Positions 1-11,042 of a stretch of DNA of 64,000 nt are shown one piece after another. The position numbers and the translations under genes were made by a program. Source of the stretch: Eutypa lata (Eukaryota; Ascomycota; Sordariomycetes; Xylariales; Diatrypaceae); the NCBI GenBank assembly GCA_022661535.1, contig JAKULF010000014.1:620001-684000 (forward strand), written 5' to 3'. The stretch's first letter is position 1; every line of letters begins with the position of its first letter. The notes under the pieces are model-generated. The model ran no database searches and was not told the DNA's origin. It was given only the letters and a program-made list of their open reading frames with translations.

Positions 1-2233
1 CAGCTCTTACCGGGACCAGAGAGTTGAAGTTACACGAGTAGGGGTTCCGTCGCGAGTATTTATTGCCATGACGGCCAGCCGCATGGCCTTTAGTTATAAT
101 CATGGCTTTTGCTTGGCTCGCTGTTAGCGTTGCAACGCTGTAACGTAAGTACCATGCGGCGGCGATTCGATGATCTGCACTTCGATTCGTTCTATACTCT
201 GTCGGGCAGTCCCATGCGAGATGCCCTGGTGCCATTAGGCATGGCATGGGAATGGTATGGCATAGCAAAAAGGTCCCATAGTAGATAAGCATCAGAGTGA
301 ACCCCAGTCGTTCGGCCGGGGGGTAGCTAGTAGGGGGAAATAGAAGGGGGGGCAAAACGGGTGGAGCGACCTTCTGCCGATAAGCCTGTAGGGCGCTCCG
401 TCGTTTCTTGGTATTCAAACTAACATCGGGGTTTAGCTCTGTATTGGTCCTAAACGTCTGTTCTAGCCTCCGGCTTTGGTCCTAGAGCCTCCCCTAAGCT
501 TGTCATGCAAATTCGTAAGATAGATAAATTCTCAGGACCTGACAGGCTGAACTGGGCCTTTTCGGCGATTACGTATCGTACATACACAGAAATAGTTATC
601 GCAGCTTGATTAATTAAATAAGGACCACCACCCTCTCTCTCCTCTCCGTTTTTCAATTCAGGGGGCCCAGATCGAGGAAGTTTTGAACCCGAGTATATCC
701 ACTATTTAAGCTAGACTAGACTATATGAGCACACCGAGTAACGTAATTGAAGTTTTGAATCAGCACACACACGCACATTTCTACACAACTAATAGCCTTA
801 TCAAGTCTCTTGCTCTGACCAAGCCATAATCGTAAGATGAGATAGATAGATAGTAGGAGGCGAATGTTCGAAGATACGGGAATGAGTATTACGAATGCGA
901 AATTTCACATTGAAATATACCCAGCTCCCAGAAGGATAATTTCGGGGCCAGGAGGGTAGCAGTAGCCTTTGAGGCTCTACTCGAGAGAAGGGGCTAATAA
1001 TTATAACTGACAAAGGCCAGTACTAATAAAATAACTGCGCAAGCTGAGGTCACAACTAGAAAGAAACTTTATCGCCTTATCCAGCCCCACGGAAACATCA
1101 GCACCAACCACGTGGAAACTAAGGTAAGTATGTAGTAAAGGCCGTTTCGCAACATTATCCCCCATATTAGCCCTGGCATAGGACGGATGTCCCTGACACT
1201 AGAAGAGCGATAATGACTGGCTAGGCGGACTAGAAAGCTAAACTTCAATGTTCGAAATGCAAAATCTCGTGTAAACCTGTGTCGTCTCTGGTCTTAGAAC
1301 TATACAGACTCCATGGGCTGCAACCCGGGTGAACGCATGTTATATGTAGTACTACTTCAACTATATCGATGTAGAACTAGGGAGTGATCTTTTCCAGCAG
1401 CCGGTAATTGGCTTGACACGATCGCTCACTAAGGTAGCAATCCTTAAATTCCATGATTTACTCTTATAGAATTATAACAAGGTTAACTAGAAGTTATTGC
1501 TAACTTTGGTTCATGCCAACGAGGTTATATTGCTATTAATAATGGAATTATAGTTATATAAAAAGGCTTTGGCATGTCCTTTACCCTTAACTACGTAGTG
1601 ATATTACCATGTATAGATTATGTGCCACTAGCCTATAATATTATGGATGGCTATAAGAAAAGAGGTTTGTAAAGTTTAACTTCTTGTGTTAAGTAAACGA
1701 AACGTTCTTGTATATTGGTATTAAAATCAACTTCACTATCTGGCGCACAATATCAATATTTCAACTAGACGTATTGATGGCTATGAAGCCGGACTTTCTT
1801 TAACGAAAATATCACTTCAGACAGGACTTTTAGTATCTGATGTTGCAAGCTGGATTATTTTATCTTAACACTTATCTGTCTTATCTGGGAGCACCCAGAT
1901 TAACCTTGAAGAGCCATTTTGTAAAACGCAGTTCACGAGATACAGAATTTCTTTTTAATGTTATTTACCTATCGATCTACAACTTTCCTTACTGTGATTT
2001 GGACAACAGGGAAACAGATAAAACAGGCTTCGGGAAGCGCGCAGCAAATGTACCAAGAAAAGGGCAGCTATGATACCCAGAGACAGAATCAGCTACTCTG
2101 ACCATGGGGGATGTTTCAAAGAATAACAGAAATTGGGCCTATAAAAAGGAGCAGTCGACAGAAAGAACAGGATAGCATATGGCTTATTGGTGATGACCAG
2201 CGTTAGATTGTAGACGAGCCTGGAATTTCTTCC
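1..2233. other. Gene-free stretch
   Basis: No ORF here has an ATG start, credible composition and splice context together. A short GATA-type microsatellite lies near 841-853, and G-rich runs lie near 316-355. I see no tRNA, no transposon ORF and no long repeat. Confidence 0.5.
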
Positions 2234-2626
2234 CTAAAACAAGGCCCAACGCACAACTCTAATACAAGCCCCTAAATAGTAATATAAGACGACAACTGGT
2301 ACTAGGATCTGGAGCAACTCGATGCCAATGGGGACTACATCGTGGAGATGGGTGATCACCAAGCCGATCATCAAGATTACCAAGGTCGCCAGGAGTTGGG
2401 ACAGGTAGAGGTGGATGACAGTCCCGAAGATCTTTCGGATGATGGCGATGCAAACCAAGAGGTTCCAGACCAGAACAAAGCTGACCAGTCCGAAGATGAT
2501 CGGGTATTCAGTCGATATGAACGTCACGCACTTCCTGGGGGTTTCTATGAAGATGTGCCAGGCCAAGTTCCGCAACGTCTGCTCTACGATCCCCGCAATG
2601 TCGACTGTTGGTATAAACGTAGTCAT
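2234..2626 (-). CDS. Small hydrophobic membrane protein (hypothetical)
   Basis: A single-exon ORF of 130 residues starting at an ATG at 2626. I do not recognise the family. After a 40-residue N-terminal part there are three strongly hydrophobic stretches, roughly residues 44-64, 75-93 and 100-118, separated by short charged turns, so a three-helix integral membrane protein is predicted. No cleavable signal peptide is obvious because the first hydrophobic segment is too far in. The opposite strand also has an open frame of similar length (2342-2719), but that product is very acidic and hydrophilic with no recognisable domain and looks like the antisense shadow. The gene stands alone in an otherwise empty 4.6-kb region, so it could be a lineage-specific gene or a chance ORF. 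Confidence 0.4.
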   Translation of the reverse strand: MTTFIPTVDIAGIVEQTLRNLAWHIFIETPRKCVTFISTEYPIIFGLVSFVLVWNLLVCIAIIRKIFGTVIHLYLSQLLATLVILMIGLVITHLHDVVPIGIELLQILVPVVVLYYYLGACIRVVRWALF

Positions 2627-4650
2627 GTTGACCAGCTGGTGATCAAAGATCCTTCAAATTGGTTTGTGATACGTTTGTGGCGATACTGGCTGTCATTCGT
2701 GGGGTTGATGGTTGACTGATCTTGACGTTAGGGTTGAAATATCAGCACATACTTACTTAGTTAGTTATACTTGCCTTATACACGTAGTTAGTTATTTAAC
2801 AACTGGTCGAAACGTCACCTTTGTCTTAGCTACCTGAGCCCTTATTGAAATTAAACAATGCCTTGATCCACCAACGCCTTGTGCATGGTTTCTTTGTATG
2901 GTATGTTTAATAAGTGCTATGTAGTTTCGGTATCTCATGATCTGTTAGTTATCATCATAACGTCGCCCTCGCTTCGGCTGTCGGCTTGCCCAGGCGAGCT
3001 TGGTCTTTGTGGGAGGAATACACTATTACCTAATTTACCCCGTACTACATAGCCACCGGGGTAATCTTCCCCATGATTTTTACGTAAAGCTGGGGCTGTG
3101 GAGTTAGAGGTTTGGGGCGCTCTAATTTACTGGGAATTTCCGTCGAAAGCTTCTGGAAACGGTTGGGATTGTCCTATAATATCTTATGCCTCGTAGTATC
3201 TAAAGAGCCGTGCTATTCGTGCTATGTCGTCTCCATGATACAGCTGCCACCCACCTGCCACGCATTAGTTAGCTGCCACGACTACCCACCACCACCTTGC
3301 TGTTATACTTACTTACCTATTCATCCATCCTGCTACTAATACCCTTGAGGCTACTCACACTTCAAGACGGCTGCACACGATAACGTTAGGGAATGGTGAC
3401 AGCTAGGTGGCGGTAACTCTGGCAGCAGCTGTAGCGCCGTCTACATCCACTAGTTAGCTAAGGGCCCACGATAGCTTCAGCTATTATAGCGATAATTCAA
3501 AAGTCTTGCGGCGCAATAATGTTGCCACAATGTGCAATAACAAAGGGTTGCATTCGGAATGTTACCTCAAAATGGTTTGCATCGGCACGATATGATAAAT
3601 CGATTAAATGAGCAGTAAGTGTCTAGTGATGTGCATAGGGGTGTTTTCTGCATATGATGGGCGAAAACCGACAACTATTAGCTAGCTACATGGGTAGGAC
3701 ATAGAAATACAAGTACCCAGCACGGCTCTATTAAAATCAATTTCTACCAATAGATTGGATCTAGAGTTCAATATATCACCTATACGAACCGTGGAATTGG
3801 AACGTCGATGTGAATGGCTATTGGCCAGCTAAGGCTACTTTCTAGGTATGTCGCTGCGTTTCTGAATCCCCGGTTGGGTGATAACAGACAAATCCTTATA
3901 TAATCATGCTGGATTTCGGGTGTTGGGATTTAATTTGGAGATACAATTCCTTTACTTCTACTTACCTAGGTATTCTATGTAAAAGGCATATCAATCGCTA
4001 TTAGGTCAAGTTAATAGTTGTATATTGTTGTCTAACTGAATATCCTGCCCCGCTATAGGTAGTCAACTCATGATGTCTGCAGAATGTTTAAAACCCCCCA
4101 ATAAACATCACAAATCCCGAAATAAATGGCTAGCTAACCAATGTGTCGCCCATGTTGAATCACTTTTTAATTCTCTAGCCGAAGCTTGCCATCATCTCAT
4201 CATGCTTTGGCTCACATGAACTCAGCTTGGCACTATTTACTTGGCCACCCGGGTATCTCCAACTTCTATCTTCGCAGCTTCTAGATCTGGGACCCCTGGG
4301 ACCATGCCTACGGGACGCCGAGCCTCGCAAAATGTCGTTACAACCTCACACAGCCAATGGCGACCCCGGCATGTTCAACAAATATCCCCAAGAAGATACA
4401 GGGATCGGCGTACAGTGAGAGCTACCCCGCGATAAGCCTCTCTCGGCGTATAACCTGGCCGAATAGAATAAAAGCTGCAGGGCGCGCACCCCCTTAGCAG
4501 TCAGTAGATAAACATGCAGTCGTCCGTCCACAACGAGGATAAACCTTAGAATTCCTCTTTTGTGTTCTCTTCAGTAAAAGTAAGCCTTTGATGGCTCTGA
4601 ACTTCAAATCGCCCCGACGACGCGATCATTGCTAGCTCAGTTGCCTAGGA
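2627..4650. other. Gene-free stretch and permease promoter
   Basis: No convincing gene. It contains C-rich, CCACC-like sequence near 3246-3296. The last few hundred bases upstream of 4651 should hold the promoter of the permease. ORFs at 4227-4531 overlap in several frames with no domain, and I treat them as non-coding. Confidence 0.45.
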
Positions 4651-6469
4651 ATGGCGGACATCGAGGCAGCGAAGAAAGACGAGACCGGTTCGGCATATGC
4701 CGCCGCCGCCGACGGTCCTCACGACCCCGTCGACGATTTGAAGCGCGAGCATGAGAATCGCCATGTCGGGACGCTGGAGCGCAAACTGAAATCCCGCCAT
4801 GTGCAATTCCTCGCGCTGTCTGGCGCCATAGGGACGGGCCTGTTCGTGGGATCGGGACAAATGCTCTCGCTCGCCGGACCCCTATCGACCGTCCTGGCCT
4901 ACCTGATCACCGGTTTCAATCTCTTCTGTGTCATCAACAGCCTCGGCGAGATGGCGACGTATCTACCTCTACCCGGTGCCGTGCCCATATACGCTACCCG
5001 CTACGTTGATGAAGCCCTCGGTTTTACTCTTGGTTGGAATTACTGGTAAGGAACTCTCGGCCCCTCTCATGCACCTACCCTGGTTCTATTGCTCGAAAAA
5101 GGTGGCCTCTTGAGCGTATCCTACCCTGCATGAGACCTGCTTCAATGCACCCCCTGCGAACTTACCGGGTATTATAACGAATGATCTAACCTGCGTCTAC
5201 TAAAGGTATCAACTCGCCATCGGCGTCCCCATCGAAGTGACAGTCGCAGTAGTGATCGTCGACTTCTGGCCGAACGACGTGCCCAAAGCAGCGCTGATCA
5301 CGGTGTTCTTCGCCGCGATGGTCCTCGTCAACTGCCTCCCGGTCCGCGTCTACGGCGAGGCCGAGTTCGTCTTCGGCGCCATCAAGCTGGTCACCATCGT
5401 CGGGCTGATCCTGCTGATGCTCATCATTACGTGCGGGGGCGCCCCGAACGGCGGTGCTATCGGGTTCCGGTACTGGGGCGATCCCGGCCCCATGAACGAG
5501 TACCTGGTCGGCGGGGCGCTCGGCCGCTTCCTCGCCTTCTGGCGCGTCTTCACCCAGGCCACGTTCGCGTACGGCGGCAGCGAGATGGTCGTCATTGCGG
5601 CTGGTGAGACAGAGAACCCACGCCGAAATATTCCCAAGGCTATCCGTCGCGTCTTTTGGCGCATCCTGATCTTCTACGTGCTGGCCATGTTCCTCGTCAC
5701 CATGTGCGTGTCGTCCCAGGACCCGGGGCTCCTGAACGCGATCGACAACTCGGCCCCGGGCGCGGCCGCCTCGCCCTTCGTCATCGCCATCAAGAACGGC
5801 GGGATCAGCACCCTGCCGTCGATCATCAACGCCGTGGTGCTGACGTCGGCGTGGTCGGCGGGCAACTCCTTCTTCTACGCGTCGACGCGGGTGCTGTACT
5901 CGGCGGCGCTGGACGGCAAGGCGCCCCGGGTCCTGCGGTTCGAGAGGTTCGGGGTCCCGTACGCGTGCGTGGCGGCGACGTCGGCGCTGTCGTGCCTGTG
6001 CTACCTGAACGTCAACAACCGCGGCGAGGAGGTCTTCTTCTGGTTCTCGAACCTGTCGGCCGTGTCGACGCTGATCGTGTGGGCCTCGACCTGCGCCGTC
6101 TACGTGCGCTTCTACCAGGGCCTCGAGTACAACGGCATCTCCCGCGACAGCCTGCACTACCGGTCCCCGCTGCAGCCGTACCTGGCGTACTTCTCCATCG
6201 GCTTCTGCCTCCTCGTGGCCATCACCAACGGCTACGACGCCTTCTTCCCCGGCAAGTTCAGCGCCAAGTCCTTCCTCCCGCCCTACATCGACATCCCGAT
6301 CTTCGCGGGCCTCTTCCTCGGCTACAAGTTCGTCAAGGGGACCAGGTTCGTGAAGACGAGCGAGATGGACCTGTGGAGTGGCAAGGCCGAGATTGACCGC
6401 CTCGAGGGAACCTGGCCCGAGCCCGTGCCGAGGAACTTCTTGGAAAGAATCTGGTTCTGGATTGCGTAA
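4651..6469 (+). CDS. Amino-acid permease (APC superfamily, YAT family)
   Basis: Two exons, 4651-5045 and 5206-6469, with a 160-bp intron (donor GTAAGG, acceptor AAAG), give 552 residues, the normal size for fungal amino-acid/H+ symporters. The N-terminal 50 residues are hydrophilic and cytosolic. The first helix carries the hallmark GAIGTGLFVGSG at residues 58-69, followed by the conserved SLGEMATYLP stretch. The family motif with GETENPRRNIPKA lies mid-protein. About twelve hydrophobic segments are visible, and the C-terminal tail is short with a WPEPVPRNFLERIWFW-type end. The protein should sit in the plasma membrane and take up amino acids by proton symport. The sequence alone does not settle the substrate; it looks like the proline/dicarboxylic/general permease group. 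It converges on the ThuA-like gene 442 bp downstream. The exon join restores the W-Y-Q-L reading across the intron, which supports the model. Confidence 0.92.
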
Positions 6470-6911
6470 GGTTTGGGGCCTGGTCTGGAAAGGATGACTA
6501 TCGTGGGTGTATACAGGATAAATATTTAAAGGGGTTTGAAGAATTAACATACGTCGAGGTGATATAATGAAATACATTCTAACAAGATAGGTAAATAGGG
6601 AACCAGGGTTATTCTACTACTAGTTCGTAGGCTCCTATATATCTTCGCGCAAGTATCCAAGTCACTAGTTACTACGCATCTTACGCGGTAATATAAACTA
6701 TTCCAGTTATGAAAAGATGCTGATATTATAAAGTGAATGGTTAAAATACTTGTCAATATATAATATTAAGGTCAAAATTTTTTATTTCAAAGTAAAACAC
6801 ACTTAGAAAACCCACTTGATATGCGCTCGCTACTAAAACTATCCATATCTCTCCCCTTTCATAAAGATATCGATAATCGCTATAATGGTACAAAGACTTC
6901 TCGAAATTCGA
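6470..6911. other. Convergent intergenic spacer
   Basis: A+T-rich 3' spacer between the converging permease and ThuA-like genes. It should hold both polyadenylation regions. I see no gene or repeat. Confidence 0.5.
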
Positions 6912-7601
6912 TTATATCGATGTAACTCTCCCCGCCACCCAAAGTATGCCATTCAGTAGGTGTGATCTAAACTCTTTATCCTCGTAGGCTTCGTCGAAAT
7001 GTCCCAGTGAGGTGTAGAACGTCCTACCACCATCAAATTCCCGACACCAGGCCAAGGGGTGATCCTCTCCCATTTTGCCGCCCTCGTAGCACTTCTCATC
7101 GATCGAAAGCAGAACTGTCACGCTATCGCGGGGGTTCGCAGAGAAGTTGTACCACTCATCGAACCAATTCCATTGCGCCGGCAAGCCGCTCACGATGGCG
7201 TGGTCCCGATTCTCAACAGCGACGGTCCCGGCCTGCGGTACCGGGTGGTCCGTAAACACAGCGCCGATGAGCTCGCCGTACCAGGGATCGCCGCGCAGCC
7301 CCGAGGCTGCGCAGTGGATGCCGACGAAGCCGCCCCCGCCCCGCACGAAGCTCCGCAGCCCTGATAGCTGCTCCTGGCTGAGGAAGTTCCCGCTCGTCTG
7401 CAAGAACACGACTACCTCGTACCGGGCTAGGTTGTCGGCGCTGATCAACGCTGCGTCTTCGGAGGCGTCGACACGGAAAGCTTGCGTTGATGCTCCTCCG
7501 AGCTCCTTGATGGCTCTGATGCCTGCGGGGATGGAATCATGTCGGTAACCGGCTGTCTTGCTGAAGACGAGAACCGTGAAGGGATTGTTCGCAGCTTCCA
7601 T
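6912..7601 (-). CDS. ThuA-like domain protein
   Basis: Single exon, 229 residues. I chose the ATG at 7601 because homologues start just before the first strand (here FTVLVFSKTAGYRHDSI). An in-frame extension to 7691 adds 30 residues unlike the family and is probably 5' UTR. The ThuA fold is related to class I glutamine amidotransferases. Visible landmarks are SKTAGYRHDSI, GGGGFVGIHCAA at the nucleophile-elbow position, WFDEWYNF, HPLAWC and GRTFYTSLGH. There is no signal peptide, so it is probably cytosolic. Bacterial ThuA proteins belong to trehalose and sugar utilisation loci, but the exact reaction is unsettled, so I assign only the family. The GH43 gene lies 439 bp upstream on the same strand, which hints at a shared role in sugar catabolism. 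Confidence 0.88.
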   Translation of the reverse strand: MEAANNPFTVLVFSKTAGYRHDSIPAGIRAIKELGGASTQAFRVDASEDAALISADNLARYEVVVFLQTSGNFLSQEQLSGLRSFVRGGGGFVGIHCAASGLRGDPWYGELIGAVFTDHPVPQAGTVAVENRDHAIVSGLPAQWNWFDEWYNFSANPRDSVTVLLSIDEKCYEGGKMGEDHPLAWCREFDGGRTFYTSLGHFDEAYEDKEFRSHLLNGILWVAGRVTSI

Positions 7602-8040
7602 GATAAGCACTGGATGGCGTATCAGAAATGGGATGAAGAATAATGATGGTTTTAGGGTGTATTCATTGAAGACTTTGCTTTGATTTGACAAATAAGTGTT
7701 GTTGGAGTCAGACCCCTCACTAAGTATATTTAATTTGCTAGAATCATAGCTATTCAGAAGCTATCAACTTCGAAGTGCGATTTATTGATTCTTAATACAT
7801 CTCCATTAAGATTTACTACCACCTTCTTTTTCTTCTTACCATTCAAGAGAACCAGAAATATTATTTTCTACGTGTATCTTGTTCAGTTACATCTTGGGCA
7901 ATATCTCTACTTAACACTGAAAGAGCTGAATCTTAATCCTCAATGATAGATCGGCCTGGAAAAGGGAGATGTTTAACGCAAATTATCACGAGAAAGATTT
8001 ACTAGCGAAGCTATCGCGTTATATTAGTGGATATATAGTT
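7602..8040. other. Spacer: ThuA promoter and GH43 3' end
   Basis: Spacer between two genes read leftward. It has a pyrimidine-rich patch near 7820-7840 and is otherwise A+T-rich. No gene seen. Confidence 0.45.
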
Positions 8041-9666
8041 TCATATCTCGTACCTATCCGATTCATGCTGTACGGGCCGATATAAGAAGTAATCAAACTT
8101 GGCAGGGAGCGCAGTTCCATTCACATCCGAACAAGCCATCCCGACAAACGCTCCCGTGAAGCTTCCATGGGCCTGGTGCCCGCCACACTCATCAGATATA
8201 ATAGACGCATCGTAGACGGGGCCGATCTCCTTGCGCTCCGCACCTTCTAACGCATAGTAGAACTGCAGCCTATCGCCACGGATCGTCAGCGCCAGCTTGA
8301 CCTTCCCCTCGTTGGGGATCCGCACCGGCTCGGGGAACGGAGTCTGGAGCTTGCCCTCGGGGTAGGATATCTCGGAGCTCAGGAGCAGCAGCTCCCGCTG
8401 CCCGTCTGCGTCCGCCGTCACGGCGAGGTAGAAGAAGTTGTACCGGCAGTAGTAAGCGGTGAGCCCGGCGAACTGGCGCTCGTCCTCCGGCGCGAAGTCG
8501 ATAACCGTCTCCGCATCGTACGAGAAGTGCGTCTGCCGTCGCGCGACCAGCGACTGCTCGAACCACGAGCCGACCGACTCCCGCCCGATCAGCACGAGCT
8601 GGCCGCCCTCGACGCGGAAGATGCGCTCGGGTTCGGGGGTCCGCAGCCACTGGAAGTCCTTGTGCAAGCCTTTCCCCTCGCCAAAAGTATACCTCTGCTC
8701 GGCCCAATACTTGCTATCGTCGCGGGTCCCAGGCACGTCGACGTGCAGCGAGGGGACCGGCCCGCCCTTCACGTACAGCCAGTCGTCGTCGCCCCAGTAC
8801 GCCTCCTGAATCGCGGTCTCGCGGCCGAGCACACAGCGCCGCTTCTGCGTGGTGGGCCGGCCCGACAGGTGCACAAGGTAGGTCCTATCTCCTCCCGGGG
8901 TCTCAACCAGGTCGCCGTGACCCGCGCGCTGCAGCGCCGCGAACGGCGCGTCCTTCGAGCTCAGGATGTGCTTCTGCGGGTGCGTCTCGTAGGGTCCCCA
9001 GACGTCGCGGGCCCGCGCCAGCGTGCACGCGTGCTCGTAGGCCGTCCCGCCCTCCGCCGTCAGCAGATAGTACCACCCGTTGCGCTTGTAGAGGTGGGGG
9101 CCCTCGACAAGGTCGAGGTCGGTGCCTTTGTAGACGTTCTTGCGGGGGCCGACGAGCTTTCCGGCGACGGCGTCGAATTCCTGCAGCACGATGCCGGCGA
9201 AGACGCGGGGGCGGGCCCGGTGGTCGATCAGCATGCTGACGAACCACTTGCGGCCGGTGTCGGGGTCGTGGAACAGCGACGGGTCGAAGCCCGAGGCGTT
9301 GGCGTAGACGGGGTCGGACCAGGGTCCCTCGACGGCGGGCGCGCTGACGACGTAGTTGTGGCAGTCCTTGAAGGACCCGTCCTTGCGCTTCACGTCGGTG
9401 TAGACGAGCCAGAACCGCTCGCCGTCGTGCGTCAGGCACGGCGCCCAGACTCCGCAGCTGTCCGGGTCGCCGCGCATGTCGAGCTGGCTCTTGCGGCTCA
9501 GCGGCCGCGTCGCGAGCTCCCAGTTGGCCAGGTCTCGCGAGTGGTGGATCTGCACCCCCGGGTACCACTCGAACGTCGACGTCGCGATGTAGTAGTCCCC
9601 GCCGACGCGGACGATCGACGGGTCCGCGTTGAACCCGGGGAGGATGGGGTTCCGTACCGTGGGCAT
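8041..9666 (-). CDS. GH43 beta-xylosidase / alpha-arabinofuranosidase, intracellular
   Basis: Single exon, 541 residues, ATG at 9666, the normal length for GH43 subfamily 11-type beta-xylosidases. The N-terminal five-bladed propeller begins NPILPGFNADPS. The inverting catalytic residues align with the family: general base Asp15 (NADPS), pKa-modulating Asp128 (GFDPSLF) and general acid Glu188 (LVEGPH). From about residue 325 a beta-sandwich C-terminal domain follows, as in two-domain xylosidases. The protein starts directly at the catalytic domain with no signal peptide, so it should act in the cytosol on imported xylo- or arabino-oligosaccharides rather than on polymer outside. Its neighbour on the same strand is a ThuA-like gene. 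An (ACC)n tract lies 58-83 bp upstream of the start. Substrate preference (xylose or arabinose) cannot be told by eye. Confidence 0.94.
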   Translation of the reverse strand: MPTVRNPILPGFNADPSIVRVGGDYYIATSTFEWYPGVQIHHSRDLANWELATRPLSRKSQLDMRGDPDSCGVWAPCLTHDGERFWLVYTDVKRKDGSFKDCHNYVVSAPAVEGPWSDPVYANASGFDPSLFHDPDTGRKWFVSMLIDHRARPRVFAGIVLQEFDAVAGKLVGPRKNVYKGTDLDLVEGPHLYKRNGWYYLLTAEGGTAYEHACTLARARDVWGPYETHPQKHILSSKDAPFAALQRAGHGDLVETPGGDRTYLVHLSGRPTTQKRRCVLGRETAIQEAYWGDDDWLYVKGGPVPSLHVDVPGTRDDSKYWAEQRYTFGEGKGLHKDFQWLRTPEPERIFRVEGGQLVLIGRESVGSWFEQSLVARRQTHFSYDAETVIDFAPEDERQFAGLTAYYCRYNFFYLAVTADADGQRELLLLSSEISYPEGKLQTPFPEPVRIPNEGKVKLALTIRGDRLQFYYALEGAERKEIGPVYDASIISDECGGHQAHGSFTGAFVGMACSDVNGTALPAKFDYFLYRPVQHESDRYEI

Positions 9667-10505
9667 GATGATGACGATGATGAGGGATATCTGGGGCTGC
9701 CCTCTACTTGTTCAAGGGGGCTCTGGTGGTGGTGGTGGTGGTGGTGGTAGAGACTTTGATCGAACCGAAGTCCTATGAACCAAGAAATATGCCATGATTT
9801 TGACTACTTACTTATAAATATTATAGGACCCCCGCGTCTTCCTCCAAAAACCCCGAGCAGCAAAAACCCCCCACCCCTCGATCTCCAAGATGAATTTACC
9901 CGGACCAATCTAAACCGAAACCGAATAAGCAGATATATATTACCCGTCGACTACTCCTGGAGTGTACGCCCCAAGTGGGCCTATAAAAGCGGGATCTCCG
10001 GAATGCAACCGGACAGTGTCTCAATATCTCCACTGGCGGTTAATGACCATGAAGATCGTGGTTGCAGTCGCTACGTATGTATTAGGGTCGGGGCGACTCG
10101 TTCTGAGCTACTATATCTCCGGGCATCATTGTGATTATCCCCTCTACAGCTTGCAGGCATGTGAAGAACGAAAGCAGTAGAGTGAACCTGGCCGGGCTGA
10201 GATTACCTCCTGACCCCGGACCCCGGGCGTGCTTAGAACGGGTGGTCTTTAACTTTTACCTGCGTGAAATCTCGTAGTTACTACATCAAATGACATACTA
10301 TTTTCTACGTAGCACTGCAATGTCATGATTCATCAGTGTCTCGCATAGTGCTCACTTTTGACCTTGTGGTATAAACATAATTTGTGTCATATAAGCTATC
10401 ATCTGACCAATTGTAGTCAAGAAGGCCCTTTACAAGAGCACTTAGAGTACGTCTCACAGATACTTCCGAAGCTTCTTGGGCTCAAGTTTGCAAGAGCAAC
10501 GAATG
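9667..10505. other. GH43 promoter and spacer
   Basis: Upstream region of the GH43 gene, which reads away to the left, and downstream region of the SnoaL-like gene. It contains the GGT repeat annotated separately and C-rich, CCCC-containing sequence at about 9830-9880. ORFs at 9775-10180 have no domain character. Confidence 0.45.
9724..9749. repeat. (GGT)n microsatellite
   Basis: About eight perfect GGT units lie just upstream of the GH43 start codon, probably within its 5' UTR or core promoter, read there as (ACC)n. Such a tract can vary in length between strains. Confidence 0.85.
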
Positions 10506-11042
10506 CTACCCATCCAAGCGAAAGGGGACCTCCACTCCCCCCTCCTGCGATTTCTTAACAATAGCCTGCACCATCTTCGCCGCGGCGGCGGTATCGATGA
10601 ACTCGGTGATGCGCGAGATGGCGGTCCCGTCGGCCGCGAAGTCCACGATCCAGCAGATCTCCAACGTCATCTCCTCTCCAGCGCCATCACCCCCGGCGGC
10701 GGCGGCGGCGGCGTCACGGAACTTGGTCCAGTGCTCGGCGTGGGCGGTGCCCTTGCGCTCGACGGGGTCCACCACGAGGGACAGGATCTTGTGGTTCACC
10801 TCCTGCATGAGGGCCACCTCGCCCTGCATGCGCGCCTCGTACTCGCCGTTCGTCTCCGACGGCTTGATGAAGGTGAACGCCGCCGGGAACGAGGCCGGTG
10901 CCAGGTGCCGCGTGCAGTCTGCTGTGAGCTTGGCGGATAGGTAGGATGCGTCTTGCTTCTGCACGGAGAGCCTGTAGTCTTCGAGGAAGCCCTTCAGGGT
11001 TGCTTGCATTGTGGTGCGGAGGTCGTCTTGTGGGGTTGCCAT
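10506..11042 (-). CDS. SnoaL/NTF2-like small protein (hypothetical)
   Basis: Single exon, 178 residues, ATG at 11042. The sequence opens with an amphipathic helix (residues 7-30, LRTTMQATLKGFLEDYR) followed by a repeated-strand pattern, an Ala/Gly-rich loop at about 110-125, then EICWIVDFAADG and ISRITEFIDT. That helix-plus-beta-barrel layout and the ITEFIDT-type ending are typical of the SnoaL/NTF2-like fold found in many fungal hypothetical proteins. The fold serves both enzymes and binding proteins, so no substrate is assigned. There is no signal peptide. Iterated GGTT sequence lies directly upstream at about 11043-11066. The family assignment rests on pattern only. Confidence 0.65.
   Translation of the reverse strand: MATPQDDLRTTMQATLKGFLEDYRLSVQKQDASYLSAKLTADCTRHLAPASFPAAFTFIKPSETNGEYEARMQGEVALMQEVNHKILSLVVDPVERKGTAHAEHWTKFRDAAAAAAGGDGAGEEMTLEICWIVDFAADGTAISRITEFIDTAAAAKMVQAIVKKSQEGGVEVPFRLDG

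Noticed and set aside
2342..2719. 125-codon plus-strand ORF opposite the small membrane ORF
   Set aside because: Acidic antisense shadow. Its length keeps some doubt about which strand, if either, is coding.
5186..6577. 463-codon minus-strand ORF over the permease
   Set aside because: Antisense shadow of GC-rich permease codons; Arg/Asp/Glu/Val-rich with no domain.
8527..9750. 407-codon plus-strand ORF over the GH43 gene
   Set aside because: Antisense shadow; its tail is poly-Trp from the GGT repeat, and the opposite strand has an intact catalytic enzyme.
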